Shown: positions 34,952-45,416 of the stretch, in pieces
Layout: every line of letters starts with the position of its first letter
Numbering within the stretch: position 1 is the first letter of the stretch
Source of the DNA: Rhizobium anhuiense
Lineage (GTDB): Bacteria > Pseudomonadota > Alphaproteobacteria > Rhizobiales > Rhizobiaceae
Length of the DNA: 64,000 bases
Direction: 5' to 3'
Assembly (NCBI RefSeq): GCF_003985145.1
Contig: NZ_ML133525.1
Coordinates: 1-64,000 of the forward strand
Translations under genes and position numbers: made by a program
The notes under the pieces: model-generated
What the model was told of the DNA's origin: nothing
Database searches by the model: none
Seen by the model: only the letters and a program-made list of their open reading frames with translations

Positions 34952-34970
34952 TGAGCAAAGCGAATGCTCA
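34952..34970. promoter_or_regulatory. Candidate SmoC operator at the smoE start point
   Basis: TGAGCA (34952-34957) and TGCTCA (34965-34970) form an inverted repeat with a 7-base spacer just downstream of the candidate promoter. The same half-site occurs twice in the repeat at 34832-34856. Confidence 0.5.
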
Positions 34971-34994
34971 CACTCCATCTTCTGGGAGGAAGAT

Positions 34995-36305
<1,311 letters not shown>

Positions 36306-36319
36306 AAGCCTCCCGAGCA

Positions 36320-36347
36320 AGAGGCGGATCCTTGACAATCCGCCTCT
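36320..36347 (+). repeat. First of two hairpins after smoE
   Basis: AGAGGCGGAT (36320-36329) and ATCCGCCTCT (36338-36347) pair perfectly around an 8-base loop. No T-tract follows. It is likely to stabilise the 3' end of the smoE message. Confidence 0.6.
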
Positions 36348-36350
36348 CTG

Positions 36351-36390
36351 GGCCGCCGATTGCCCGAACTGCATCGGCGGCCTCTTTTTT
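36351..36390 (+). terminator. Second hairpin after smoE, intrinsic terminator form
   Basis: GGCCGCCGAT (36351-36360) pairs perfectly with ATCGGCGGCC (36373-36382) and is followed by TCTTTTTT. It lies inside an operon, so partial termination before smoF is expected. Confidence 0.75.
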
Positions 36391-36444
36391 CAGACAAAGC
36401 TGCCTTGCGGCCGCTCCCCGCTTCAGTCCAGATCGGTGATTGCC

Positions 36445-37317
36445 ATGGCGACCTTACATACCCGCTCCGCTGCGCGCCTGATGATTGCGCCCTCCGTGCT
36501 GCTGCTCTTTGCGTGGATGATCGTCCCGCTGGCGATGACGATCTATTTCTCGCTGCTGAACTACAATCTGCTCAGCCCCGGCATGGAAAGCTTCGTCGGT
36601 TTTCTGAACTACGAATATTTCCTGTCCGACCCGGCCTTTATTGCGGCGCTGATCAACACGCTGCTGCTCGTCGCCGGCGTGCTGTTGATCACCGTCATTG
36701 GCGGCATCGCCTTTGCACTGCTGCTCGACCAGCCGATGTACGGCCAGGGCATCGTGCGCATCCTGGTGATCGCGCCGTTCTTCGTCATGCCGACGGTGGC
36801 AGCCCTGGTCTGGAAGAACATGTTCATGAACCCGGTCAACGGGTTGTTTGCCCATCTCGCCAAGGCGCTCGGCCTGCAGCCGATCGACTGGCTGGCCAAT
36901 GTGCCGCTGTTTTCCGTCATTCTCATCGTCGCCTGGCAATGGCTGCCCTTTGCCACCCTCATCATGCTGACGGCGCTGCAGTCGCTCGACGAGGAGCAGA
37001 AGGAGGCGGCAGAGATGGACGGCGCCGGGCCGATCTCGAAATTCATCTACATCATCCTGCCGCACATGGCGCGCGCCATCACCGTGGTGATCCTGATCCA
37101 GACGATCTTCCTGCTTTCGGTCTTCGCCGAAATCCTCGTCACCACCAATGGCGGGCCGGGCACCGACAGCACCAACCTCACCTATCTCGTCTATGCCCAG
37201 GCGCTGCTGCAGTTCGATATCGGTGGCGCATCGGCCGGCGGCATCGTGGCGGTTATCCTCGCCAATATCGTTGCGATCTTCCTCGTGCGCCTCGTCGGCA
37301 AGAATCTGGAGGCTTGA
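36445..37317 (+). CDS. smoF: Polyol ABC importer permease
   Basis: This is the first permease of the sorbitol/mannitol importer, 290 residues. It has an N-terminal helix (LMIAPSVLLLFAWMIVPLAM near residue 12), about six helices overall and the EAA loop EEQKEAAEMDGAGPISKFIYIILP near 190. A GTG nine bases upstream (36436) is an alternative start. It lies after the double hairpin and one base before smoG. Confidence 0.92.
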   Translation: MATLHTRSAARLMIAPSVLLLFAWMIVPLAMTIYFSLLNYNLLSPGMESFVGFLNYEYFLSDPAFIAALINTLLLVAGVLLITVIGGIAFALLLDQPMYGQGIVRILVIAPFFVMPTVAALVWKNMFMNPVNGLFAHLAKALGLQPIDWLANVPLFSVILIVAWQWLPFATLIMLTALQSLDEEQKEAAEMDGAGPISKFIYIILPHMARAITVVILIQTIFLLSVFAEILVTTNGGPGTDSTNLTYLVYAQALLQFDIGGASAGGIVAVILANIVAIFLVRLVGKNLEA

Positions 37318-37318
37318 G

Positions 37319-38149
37319 ATGGCCAGAAAAGTCACAACGAAGCGCAAGCTCATCGTCACCGCAATCGCCTGGACGCTCGGCATCCTGATCTTCTTCCCGA
37401 TTCTGTGGACCTTTCTCACCAGCTTCAAGTCGGAAGCCGACGCCATCGCCTCGCCGCCGCAGTTCCTGTTTTTCCATTGGACGACGGAAAACTATGCCGA
37501 GGTGCAGAGCCGGTCGAACTATCTCAGCCACTTCATGAACTCGGTGATCATCTCCTTCGGCTCGACTCTGATCGGCCTGATCATCGCCATTCCGGCCGCC
37601 TGGGCCATGGCGTTTTCGCCGACCAAGCGGACCAAGGACGTGCTGATGTGGATGCTGTCGACCAAGATGATGCCGCCGGTCGGCGCACTGATCCCGATCT
37701 ATCTGATGTTCCGCAATTCAGGTCTGCTTGACACGCGCACCGGCCTGGTGATCGTGCTGACGCTGATCAACCTGCCGATCATTGTCTGGATGCTCTACAC
37801 CTATTTCAAGGAAATCCCCGGCGAGATCCTCGAAGCGGCGCGCATGGACGGGGCATCGCTGATGAAGGAGATCGTCTACGTGCTGACGCCGATGGCGGTG
37901 CCCGGCATTGCCTCGACGCTGCTTTTGAACATCATCCTGGCCTGGAACGAGGCGTTCTGGACGCTCAACCTCACCGCTTCGAAGGCGGCGCCGCTGACGG
38001 CCTTCATCGCCTCCTATTCCAGCCCCGAGGGCTTGTTCTATGCCAAGCTGTCGGCGGCATCGACGATGGCGATCGCGCCGATCCTGATCCTTGGCTGGTT
38101 CAGCCAGAAACAACTCGTCCGCGGCCTGACCTTCGGCGCTGTGAAATAA
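37319..38149 (+). CDS. smoG: Polyol ABC importer permease
   Basis: This is the second permease of the importer, 276 residues. It has the first helix near residues 10-30, the motif STKMMPPVGALIPIYLMF near 115 and an EAA loop GEILEAARMDGASLMKEIVYVLTP near 175. Its ATG overlaps the TGAGATG junction after smoF, leaving one base between stop and start. The ATPase gene follows 17 bp later. Confidence 0.92.
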   Translation: MARKVTTKRKLIVTAIAWTLGILIFFPILWTFLTSFKSEADAIASPPQFLFFHWTTENYAEVQSRSNYLSHFMNSVIISFGSTLIGLIIAIPAAWAMAFSPTKRTKDVLMWMLSTKMMPPVGALIPIYLMFRNSGLLDTRTGLVIVLTLINLPIIVWMLYTYFKEIPGEILEAARMDGASLMKEIVYVLTPMAVPGIASTLLLNIILAWNEAFWTLNLTASKAAPLTAFIASYSSPEGLFYAKLSAASTMAIAPILILGWFSQKQLVRGLTFGAVK

Positions 38150-38166
38150 GATAAAGGGAGAGAAAC

Positions 38167-39165
38167 ATGGGCAGCATTACCCTTCAGAAGGTTTCGAAGG
38201 TCTTCGGCGAAGCCAAGGTCATCCCGTCGATCGATCTCGACATCAAGGACGGCGAGTTCGTCGTCTTCGTCGGCCCGTCGGGCTGCGGCAAGTCCACCTT
38301 GCTTAGGCTGATTGCCGGGCTCGAGGACGTCTCCGGCGGCAAGATCGTCATCGACGGCAGGGACGCCACCGAAAAGGCGCCCTCGGAGCGCGGCCTGGCC
38401 ATGGTGTTCCAATCCTATGCGCTCTATCCGCATATGAGCGTGCGCAACAACATCGCCTTCCCACTGAAGATGGCGGGCGTCGACAAGGCGGAGATCGACC
38501 GCAAGGTGACGGATGCCGCCCGGGTGCTGAACCTGACCGACTATCTCGAACGCAAGCCGCGCCAGCTGTCCGGCGGCCAGCGCCAGCGCGTGGCGATCGG
38601 CCGCGCCATCGTGCGCCAGCCTTCGGCCTTCCTGTTCGACGAACCGCTGTCGAACCTCGATGCGGCACTGCGCGTCAACATGCGCCTCGAAATCAGCGAG
38701 TTGCACCAGCAGCTGAAGACGACGATGGTCTACGTCACCCACGACCAGGTCGAGGCGATGACCATGGCCGACAAGATCGTCGTGTTGAACAGGGGCAATA
38801 TCGAGCAGGTCGGCTCGCCGCTCGAGCTCTATAGCCGCCCGCGCAACCTGTTCGTCGCCGGCTTCATCGGCTCGCCGAAGATGAATTTCATCAAGGGCCA
38901 GAATGCGGCCCAGCTCGGAGCCCATACGATCGGTATCCGTCCCGAGCATGTGCTGCTGTCGATGGAGAGCGGCGACTGGAAGGGCAGGGTCGTGGTCGCC
39001 GAACATCTCGGCTCCGACACTTTCCTGCATATCGATGCCGAGGGCATCGGCATGGTGACGGCGCGCGGCAGCGGCGATTTCGCGGCCAAGGCGGGCGATA
39101 CGGTCTATCTGACGCCGGACCGTTCACGCATCCATAAATTCAACGAGGGCGGCCTTGCCATCTGA
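38167..39165 (+). CDS. smoK: Polyol ABC importer ATP-binding protein
   Basis: This is a 332-residue CUT1-type ATPase with Walker [10 protein letters not shown] near residue 37, Q-loop [13 protein letters not shown], signature LSGGQRQRV, Walker B FLFDEP and H-loop THDQ, plus a TOBE region with [15 protein letters not shown] precedes the ATG. It completes smoEFGK. In the S. meliloti order as I remember it, a short-chain sorbitol dehydrogenase (smoS/polS) lies between smoK and mtlK. Here only 79 non-coding bases separate them. Confidence 0.93.
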   Translation: MGSITLQKVSKVFGEAKVIPSIDLDIKDGEFVVFVGPSGCGKSTLLRLIAGLEDVSGGKIVIDGRDATEKAPSERGLAMVFQSYALYPHMSVRNNIAFPLKMAGVDKAEIDRKVTDAARVLNLTDYLERKPRQLSGGQRQRVAIGRAIVRQPSAFLFDEPLSNLDAALRVNMRLEISELHQQLKTTMVYVTHDQVEAMTMADKIVVLNRGNIEQVGSPLELYSRPRNLFVAGFIGSPKMNFIKGQNAAQLGAHTIGIRPEHVLLSMESGDWKGRVVVAEHLGSDTFLHIDAEGIGMVTARGSGDFAAKAGDTVYLTPDRSRIHKFNEGGLAI

Positions 39166-39244
39166 GCAGGCGGCCGGGGGGCAGGCATGCGAGCCGGACG
39201 ATGACGCCCGGCCGTCTCGGCAAGACCTTCAAGAGGACTGAAAC

Positions 39245-40726
39245 ATGACGTGCAAATTATCGCTGGCAACGCTTTCGGATGTGGCCCGCACGGCGGCTAT
39301 CCCTGGATATGACAGGGCATCGCTGAAAGCCGGCATCGTGCACTTCGGCGTCGGTAATTTCCACCGCGCCCACCAGGCGATCTATCTCGACGATCTCTTC
39401 AATGCAGGCACGGATCACGATTGGGCGATCGTCGGCGCCGGCGTGCTGCCGTCGGATGCCGCCATGCGCGAAAAACTTGCGGCGCAGGATTTCCTGACGA
39501 CGGTGGTCGAGCAGGACAACAACAAGACGGCGGCGCGCGTTACTGCGCCGATGATCGACATCCTGCCGGTCGGCGATGCGAGCGCCATCATCGCCAGGCT
39601 CGCCGATCCCGAGATCCGGATCGTCTCGCTGACGATCACCGAGGGCGGCTATTTCATCGACGCATCGGGCAGGTTCAATCCGGCTCATCCGGCGATCGCT
39701 GCCGACGGACAGAATCCCGATGCGCCGAAGACGGTGTTCGGCCTGATCGTCGCCGGCCTGAAGGCGCGCAAGGCCAGGGGCATCGGACCGTTCACCGTCA
39801 TGTCCTGCGACAACATTCCCCACAACGGCGTTGTCACCGCCAATGCCGTCGTCGGCACGGCCGCACTTTCAGACCCTGCCCTTGCCGACTGGATCAGGGC
39901 GAATGTCGCCTTCCCGAACGCCATGGTCGATCGCATCACGCCGGCGACCAGCCAGCGTGAGGTCGATTTCCTCCGCGACAATTTTGGGATCGAGGACAAT
40001 TGGCCGGTTTATTGCGAGGAATTCAAGCAATGGGTGCTGGAGGATAAGTTCACTGCCGGCCGGCCGGCGCTGGAAAAGGTCGGGGTGACCTTCGTTCTCG
40101 ATGTCACGCCCTACGAGCATATGAAGATCCGCATCCTCAACGGCGGGCATGCCGCGATCGCTTATCCGGCGGCGCTGATGGATATTCATTTCGTTCACGA
40201 TTCCATGGAAGAGCCGCTGATCCGCGCCTTCCTCGCCAAGCTCGAAAAAGATGAGATCATCCCGATCGTCCCGCCGGTGCCGAACACGTCGCTGACGGAT
40301 TATTTCGCCCTGATCGAGCACCGCCTGCTCAATCCGAAGATTGCCGACACCATTCCGCGACTGGCGCAGGACGGCTCGAACCGCCAGCCGAAATTCATCC
40401 TGCCGTCGACGCTCGACAATCTGCATCAGGGCAGGGACGTCGTCGGCCTGGCGCTGGTTTCAGCACTCTGGTGCCGTTATTTCGCCGGCAAGACCGACAG
40501 TGGCAAGGATATCGTCTTCAACGACGCCAGTGCCGATCGCCTGCATGCGGCGGCGCTGAAAGCCAAGGACGATCCGTCAGCCTTCCTCGCCTTCGACGAT
40601 ATTTTTGGCGAAGTGGCAAAATCCGAACTTTTCCGCAAGCGTTTCGCCCACGCACTCAAAACCCTGTGGGAAAAGGGCACGCGGGAGACGCTGCAACTCT
40701 ATCTCGACGGCAAGCTCGCAGTGTAA
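39245..40726 (+). CDS. mtlK: Mannitol 2-dehydrogenase (long-chain polyol dehydrogenase)
   Basis: This 493-residue NAD-dependent enzyme oxidises D-mannitol to D-fructose, and often D-arabinitol or sorbitol as well. The N-terminal Rossmann region begins GIVHFGVGNFHRAHQA near residue 30. The family catalytic motif K-x4-N-x2-H is seen as Lys294, Asn299 and His302 in MKIRILNGGHAAIAY. AGAGGACTGAAAC precedes the ATG. It follows the importer ATPase gene, so the operon brings in and oxidises polyols. The resulting fructose or xylulose could feed the kinase encoded at 41514 or another kinase. Confidence 0.94.
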   Translation: MTCKLSLATLSDVARTAAIPGYDRASLKAGIVHFGVGNFHRAHQAIYLDDLFNAGTDHDWAIVGAGVLPSDAAMREKLAAQDFLTTVVEQDNNKTAARVTAPMIDILPVGDASAIIARLADPEIRIVSLTITEGGYFIDASGRFNPAHPAIAADGQNPDAPKTVFGLIVAGLKARKARGIGPFTVMSCDNIPHNGVVTANAVVGTAALSDPALADWIRANVAFPNAMVDRITPATSQREVDFLRDNFGIEDNWPVYCEEFKQWVLEDKFTAGRPALEKVGVTFVLDVTPYEHMKIRILNGGHAAIAYPAALMDIHFVHDSMEEPLIRAFLAKLEKDEIIPIVPPVPNTSLTDYFALIEHRLLNPKIADTIPRLAQDGSNRQPKFILPSTLDNLHQGRDVVGLALVSALWCRYFAGKTDSGKDIVFNDASADRLHAAALKAKDDPSAFLAFDDIFGEVAKSELFRKRFAHALKTLWEKGTRETLQLYLDGKLAV

Positions 40727-40824
40727 GGGAATGGGATGGCGGCACGCTGTTGTCACCATCCATCCGGCCTTGCGAGCAAAGCGGGACGGTCATGCGTCCG
40801 AATTGAACTCAGGTTGGGTCTTCC

Positions 40825-41514
40825 ATGGCTGATGCTGAAACACGGCTGGTCATCTTCGATTGCGATGGCGTGCTTGTCGACAGCGAGCCGATTTCGATCA
40901 GCGTGCTCGTCGGCGCCATGAACGATCTCGGCGTCTCGATTACCGAGGACCAGGCCTATGAGCGGTTTCTCGGCCGTAGCCTGTCGACCCTCATCGATAC
41001 GCTCGAAACCGAATTCAACGTCCATGCCGGCGAGGAATTCCTCGAGCGCATCCGCACCGATCTCTATGCCCGTTTCCGCACCGAGTTGAAGCCGATAGAG
41101 GGTGTCGCCGCGACGATCGACGGACTTGGCGTGCCCTGTTGCGTTGCCTCGTCCAGCCAGATGGAGCGAATCCGCCTGTCGCTGTCGGTGACCGGACTTC
41201 TGGGCAAGCTGCCCGACATCTTCAGCGCGACGATGGTCAAGCGCGGCAAACCGGCGCCCGATCTTTTCCTGCATGCGGCGCGTGAAATGCGGGTCGAGCC
41301 GGCACATTGCCTTGTCGTCGAGGACAGCCCGGCCGGTATTGCTGCCGCCAAGGCGGCGGGCATGACGGTCTTCGCCTTCACCGGTGGGTCCCACGCCAAT
41401 TTCGCCGGATACCGCGCCGAACTCGATCGTCTTTCGCCTGAGGTGGTGTTTGACGCCATGCCGGATTTGATACACCTTGTCCGCAACCATAAGCTGGACG
41501 GGACCAAGATTTGA
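40825..41514 (+). CDS. HAD-superfamily phosphatase, beta-phosphoglucomutase-like
   Basis: This 229-residue haloacid dehalogenase-like hydrolase has motif I VIFDCDGVLVDSEP (Asp10 and Asp12 region), motif II CVASSSQ, a lysine in GKPAPDLFL and motif IV VEDSPAGIAAAK. It is of the subfamily with a small helical cap and may dephosphorylate a sugar phosphate or act as a phosphomutase. It lies 98 bp after mtlK and overlaps the kinase gene by one base (TGATG), so it belongs to the polyol operon. The precise substrate is unknown; detoxification of a dead-end sugar phosphate is plausible. Confidence 0.88.
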   Translation: MADAETRLVIFDCDGVLVDSEPISISVLVGAMNDLGVSITEDQAYERFLGRSLSTLIDTLETEFNVHAGEEFLERIRTDLYARFRTELKPIEGVAATIDGLGVPCCVASSSQMERIRLSLSVTGLLGKLPDIFSATMVKRGKPAPDLFLHAAREMRVEPAHCLVVEDSPAGIAAAKAAGMTVFAFTGGSHANFAGYRAELDRLSPEVVFDAMPDLIHLVRNHKLDGTKI

Positions 41515-43097
41515 TGCGTGATCATGTGGTTGCGGTGGATATCGGCACGGGCAGCGCGCGCGCCGGCGTCTTCGACGCACGCGGCCGCCTGCTCGCCAAA
41601 TCCGAACATCCGATCGTGATGAACCGGCCGCGTGAAAACCATGCCGAGCACGATTCCGAAGATATCTGGTCGGCCGCCTGCACGGCAGTGCGCAGGGCGA
41701 TGGAGCAATCCGGCATCGCCGCCGCCTCGGTTGGAGCGATCGGCTTCGACGCCACCTGTTCGCTGGTCGTCCGCGACGTCGAGGGACGTCAGCTCAGCGT
41801 TTCCACCGGCGGCGAGCGGCGTTTCGACACGATCGTCTGGCTCGATCACCGGGCGCTGAAGGAAGCCGATTTCTGCACGGCGACGGAGCACAGGGTGCTC
41901 GAACATTCCGGGCATGTGATGTCGCCCGAGATGGAAATGCCGAAGCTGATGTGGTTGAAGAAGAAGCTGCCGGCCACCTGGGAAAAGTCCGGCTACTTCT
42001 TCGATCTCGCCGATTTCATGACGTGGAAATCGACCGGTTCGCCTGCCCGTTCACGCTGCACGCTGACGGCGAAATGGAATTATCTCGCCCATCTCGAAAA
42101 GGGCTGGCAGCAGGATTTCCTGGAGCGGATCGGCCTCGAGGACCTTCATGAGCGCGGCCATCTGCCGGACGAGACCACGCCTGTAGGAGACAGTGTCGGG
42201 CAGTTGACACCGGAAGCGGCGGAAGCGCTGGGGCTGACGACGGATTGCCATGTCGCTGCCGGGATGATCGACGCTTATGCGGGTGCACTGGGCGCGCTCG
42301 GCGGCTATGCCGCCGATCCTGTAAAACGCGAGCACCAGCTGGCGCTGATTGCCGGAACGTCGAGCTGCATCGTTACCTTCTCCCGGGAACGCAAGCCGAG
42401 CCATGGCATGTGGGGACCCTATTACGAGGCGGTCTTCCCGCAATCCTGGCTGGTGGAGGCCGGGCAATCGGCGACCGGCGCGCTGCTCGACCACATCGTG
42501 CGTATGCATGCGGCCGGCGGCGAGCCGACGGCGGCGCTGCATCAGAGGATCGTCGCGCGCATCGCCGAATTGAGGGCCGAGGAGGGCGATGCCTTCGGTG
42601 CGCGGATTTTCGTGCTGCCGGATTTCCATGGCAACCGCTCGCCGCTCGCCGATCCGCATGCCGTCGGCGTCGTCAGCGGGCTGACGCTCGATACGTCCTT
42701 CGACGGGCTCTGCGCGCTCTATTGGCGGTCTGCGGTGGGGATTGCCCTCGGCATCCGCCATATCCTGGAAATGATGAAGGAATATGGCTACATGCCCGAT
42801 ACGCTGCATATTGCCGGCGGGCATGTGAAGAACCCGGTGCTGATGGAGCTTTACAGCGATGCGACCGGCTGCAAGGTCGTGGTGCCGAAAATGAACGAGG
42901 CGGTGCTGCTCGGCACGGCGGTCGCCGCATCCGTCGCCTGCGGTTTGTACAAGGATCTGGCGGCGGCCGGCGAGGCGATGTATCCAGGTGGCGACGAACG
43001 GCTTCCCGACAAGGCGAAACAGGCGCTCTACGACCGCGACTACCGCCGTCTTCTCGCCATGCACCGCCACCGCGCCGAACTGGAAACGATGCTATAG
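41514..43097 (+). CDS. FGGY-family carbohydrate kinase (ribulokinase/xylulokinase-like)
   Basis: This 527-residue sugar kinase has the N-terminal phosphate motif VAVDIGTGSARAGVFDA and FGGY-family segments DATCSLVV near 82, AGMIDAYAGALGA near 246 and the signature-like LHIAGGHVKNPVLMELYSD near 425. The pattern resembles the FGGY subgroup that phosphorylates D-ribulose and related pentuloses more than classical XylB. Earlier rhizobial annotation often calls this operon member xylB. Its ATG shares one base with the HAD stop. With mtlK it could phosphorylate xylulose or ribulose derived from arabinitol or ribitol. Confidence 0.88.
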   Translation: MRDHVVAVDIGTGSARAGVFDARGRLLAKSEHPIVMNRPRENHAEHDSEDIWSAACTAVRRAMEQSGIAAASVGAIGFDATCSLVVRDVEGRQLSVSTGGERRFDTIVWLDHRALKEADFCTATEHRVLEHSGHVMSPEMEMPKLMWLKKKLPATWEKSGYFFDLADFMTWKSTGSPARSRCTLTAKWNYLAHLEKGWQQDFLERIGLEDLHERGHLPDETTPVGDSVGQLTPEAAEALGLTTDCHVAAGMIDAYAGALGALGGYAADPVKREHQLALIAGTSSCIVTFSRERKPSHGMWGPYYEAVFPQSWLVEAGQSATGALLDHIVRMHAAGGEPTAALHQRIVARIAELRAEEGDAFGARIFVLPDFHGNRSPLADPHAVGVVSGLTLDTSFDGLCALYWRSAVGIALGIRHILEMMKEYGYMPDTLHIAGGHVKNPVLMELYSDATGCKVVVPKMNEAVLLGTAVAASVACGLYKDLAAAGEAMYPGGDERLPDKAKQALYDRDYRRLLAMHRHRAELETML

Positions 43098-43125
43098 CGC
43101 GCCGCTCGTCTTTTGAGACGCGCTA
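43095..43125. terminator. Hairpin between convergent kinase and RpiR genes
   Basis: TAGCGCG and CGCGCTA form 7-bp arms, with an inner GTC-TTTTGA-GAC stem, starting at the kinase stop codon. The sequence resembles a hairpin seen repeatedly in rhizobial genomes (from memory) and could terminate transcription from both sides. Confidence 0.55.
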
Positions 43126-43131
43126 AGGACC

Positions 43132-43986
43132 TCAGTGGTTTGCGGCCTCGCCGAGCACGGTCGCGAATTCCATCATGCGGCGACGGCGAAGGGCCGCTTC
43201 TTCTCCGACTTCGAGGATAACGGATTCCGACAGGCAATCGAGCAGCGCGATCAGCGGCGGAAGGTTGTCGAGATCGGGCGCGCGCGCTGGCGGCAAGGGC
43301 AGCATGACGTTCGACTGGTCCGCCATCCAGTCCGCCTGTTGCGGCGAAATGAGCACGACCTTATAGCCGTAGCGCCGCGCCGTCCTGGCCAGCAGTCGCG
43401 CCTTGGCGAAGCGGCGACAGTCGATAATGACAAGCAGCGCGTCATCGACCGCCAGCCGGGCGAAGAGCTCGGCAAAACGGTTGTCGGCGGCGTCGAGCGT
43501 GCGCACGCCGTCGCGGGCCTGTGTCAGCCGCTGGCAGAAATGATTGGCGAGGCTCGCGAGCCGCGCATGCGTGGCGATTGATACTTCTCGGGCCGTGCTG
43601 ATCAAGCCGACGGCTTCTGACCAATGCGGCTGCGCCGTCAGATGATAGATATGATGGAGCGCCTGGATCTGTTCGGCAACCAGCACGGCGAGCGGTTTGC
43701 CCTCCGCGGCGTCCTGATGCAGCTCGCTCATGGCGCTCTGCAATTGCGCCGGCGATGTGGTCACGGTCTCGCGAATCTCGACCTTGACGCTGTCCAACCC
43801 TTGATAGCCGAGCGCGCGCAGGAACCGGCCGACGGTCATCGGCGAGAGATCCAGCCTGTCAGCGACGGATGCAGCTGTCTCGAACGGCAGGTCATTCAGG
43901 TGTTCGGTGAAATATTTCGCGATACGGCGTTCGGCTGGTGTGCCGTTTTTTGCGTATTGCCTGAGTTTTTGCACAAAGTCTTCCAC
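43132..43986 (-). CDS. RpiR/MurR-family transcriptional regulator
   Basis: This 284-residue regulator has an N-terminal HTH of the RpiR type (TPAERRIAKYFTEHLNDLPFETAASVADRLDLSPMTVGRFLRALGY, residues 16-60, given here only as a landmark). A SIS phosphosugar-binding domain occupies about 125-255 (EVSIATHARLASLANHF, LLVIIDCRRFAKARLLARTA). It converges on the FGGY kinase gene and is transcribed alone, so its targets are not obvious. The effector should be a phosphosugar. The 230 bp upstream is AT-rich and holds its promoter together with that of the divergent membrane-protein gene. Confidence 0.88.
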   Translation of the reverse strand: MEDFVQKLRQYAKNGTPAERRIAKYFTEHLNDLPFETAASVADRLDLSPMTVGRFLRALGYQGLDSVKVEIRETVTTSPAQLQSAMSELHQDAAEGKPLAVLVAEQIQALHHIYHLTAQPHWSEAVGLISTAREVSIATHARLASLANHFCQRLTQARDGVRTLDAADNRFAELFARLAVDDALLVIIDCRRFAKARLLARTARRYGYKVVLISPQQADWMADQSNVMLPLPPARAPDLDNLPPLIALLDCLSESVILEVGEEAALRRRRMMEFATVLGEAANH

Positions 43987-44219
43987 ATCGGCCTCCCCGT
44001 CTTCCCTCAGAGGCGTTCCGTGGATGCGCTGTTGCGACCCCTTGTCTTTGCAACTATTTCGGAAGCTGCTTCTCAGGCCCGTGCGTATTTCATATACGTC
44101 ACAATATTATATTAGTATTTAGTTTTCGACAAGTTTTCTATTACTGCATGTAATTTTATTCTCTTGTCGGCGACCCCCACCTTTCCTACATCTTGCGCGC
44201 AACCGGAGACGCCTGAGAC

Positions 44220-44936
44220 ATGATTCTTGACGCCGCTCGACTATCGCTCACCAATCTCTTCGCGGCGGAAACGCGCTCGGTCTTCTGGAAGGTGCTCGGC
44301 CTGACGATTCTCGTGCTCGTCGGCCTCTGGTTTGCTCTGCGCGGGGCCTTCATGGCCTTTCTCTTTCCATGGCTCACGAGCTTCTTTCCCGATGTGCCGG
44401 ATTGGGCGGGGTGGTTCGCTTTCGTCTTCGCGATCCTTGCCGGTATCGGCCTCGCCCTGATGCTGGCGCTGTTGCTTTCGCCGGTCACGGCGCTGATCGC
44501 CGGCCTGTTTCTCGACGATGTCGCCGACGTCATCGAAAAACGCGACTATCCCGGGGATGCGCCGGGCACCGCCATGCCGCTCGGTCCGGCGATGGCAAGC
44601 TCGATCAAGTTCCTCGGCGTGGTGATCCTCGGCAATATCGTCGCCTTGCTGCTGCTGTTCATCCCCGGGGTCAATCTGGTCGCGTTCTTTCTGGTGAACG
44701 GCTATCTGCTCGGACGGGAATTCTTCGAATTCGCCGCCATGCGATTCCGTTCGCCTGAGGAGGCACGGCTCTTCCGCGCCAAGCATGCTTCCACCGTCTT
44801 TCTCGGCGGGCTGGTGATCGCCCTTTTCCTGGCGATCCCCTTCGTTAATCTTCTGACGCCGCTCTTTGCCGCCGGCATGATGGTGCATCTGCACAAGCTG
44901 GTTTCCGCCAGGGATGTCGCGTTGCACCACCCCTGA
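44220..44936 (+). CDS. EI24/CysZ-like integral membrane protein
   Basis: This 238-residue protein has about five strongly hydrophobic segments, near residues 24-46, 62-92, 124-150 and 190-225. The sequence FLVNGYLLGREFFEFAAMRF is characteristic of the CysZ/EI24 (former DUF540) family. CysZ is a sulfate permease in enterobacteria, but no sulfur genes are nearby and rhizobial members are uncharacterised. It converges on the VOC gene three bases away. A weak GGAGA site precedes the ATG. Confidence 0.8.
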   Translation: MILDAARLSLTNLFAAETRSVFWKVLGLTILVLVGLWFALRGAFMAFLFPWLTSFFPDVPDWAGWFAFVFAILAGIGLALMLALLLSPVTALIAGLFLDDVADVIEKRDYPGDAPGTAMPLGPAMASSIKFLGVVILGNIVALLLLFIPGVNLVAFFLVNGYLLGREFFEFAAMRFRSPEEARLFRAKHASTVFLGGLVIALFLAIPFVNLLTPLFAAGMMVHLHKLVSARDVALHHP

Positions 44937-44939
44937 GGC

Positions 44940-45365
44940 TCAGCCGGGCAGGGCGGCGGTGTCGTACATCGCCGCGAATTCGGCGCTCGGCGGGATCGGC
45001 TTGATGATGTCGATCAGGACGCCGTTCGGATCTGCGGTGATGAAATGCCGCTGGCCGAAATCCTCGTCACGGATCTCTCTCAGTATAGGCAGGCCGGCGC
45101 TCCGGCAGGCGGCATAGATCGGATCGACGTCGGCGACCTCGAAATTGAGGAGCAGGCCGGACACCCTGCCGCGGGCCATGGCCGGGATGGTTTCGTGGCT
45201 GCCGTCAAGGATGGCAAGCGCGATATGCTCTTTCGCTATCGATTGCAAGTGAACGTACCAGTCGCTTTCGAACAGCGCCTTGAAGCCGAAATGCCTGCAA
45301 TAGAAGCTGGCAGTGCCGGCGACATCGCCAGTCATGATGACAGGATAATAGCTCGTCGATTTCAT
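44940..45365 (-). CDS. VOC-superfamily (glyoxalase/bleomycin-resistance-like) protein
   Basis: This 141-residue protein has one vicinal-oxygen-chelate domain with paired beta-alpha-beta-beta-beta modules. The modules start [21 protein letters not shown] and [20 protein letters not shown], and the protein ends with [16 protein letters not shown]. Such proteins bind or modify small toxic molecules or metals. ATG 45365 follows GGAGGAAAAAG. It is divergent from a TetR gene across two TACATnCATTCTG-type repeats, so it is probably its target and induced by an unknown compound. Confidence 0.86.
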   Translation of the reverse strand: MKSTSYYPVIMTGDVAGTASFYCRHFGFKALFESDWYVHLQSIAKEHIALAILDGSHETIPAMARGRVSGLLLNFEVADVDPIYAACRSAGLPILREIRDEDFGQRHFITADPNGVLIDIIKPIPPSAEFAAMYDTAALPG

Positions 45366-45388
45366 CTTTTTCCTCCATCTTTCCATTT

Positions 45389-45405
45389 ACATGCATTCTG
45401 TATGT
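45389..45405. promoter_or_regulatory. TetR operator candidate, copy 1
   Basis: ACATGCA-TTC-TGTATGT, seven-base arms with one mismatch. It lies 24 bases before the VOC start. Confidence 0.5.
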
Positions 45406-45416
45406 TTTTCCATTAG

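Noticed and set aside
36320..36390. An attenuator or riboswitch after smoE.
   Set aside because: The two perfect stems lack alternative pairing partners and occur after a coding region, so stabiliser plus partial terminator is the simpler reading.
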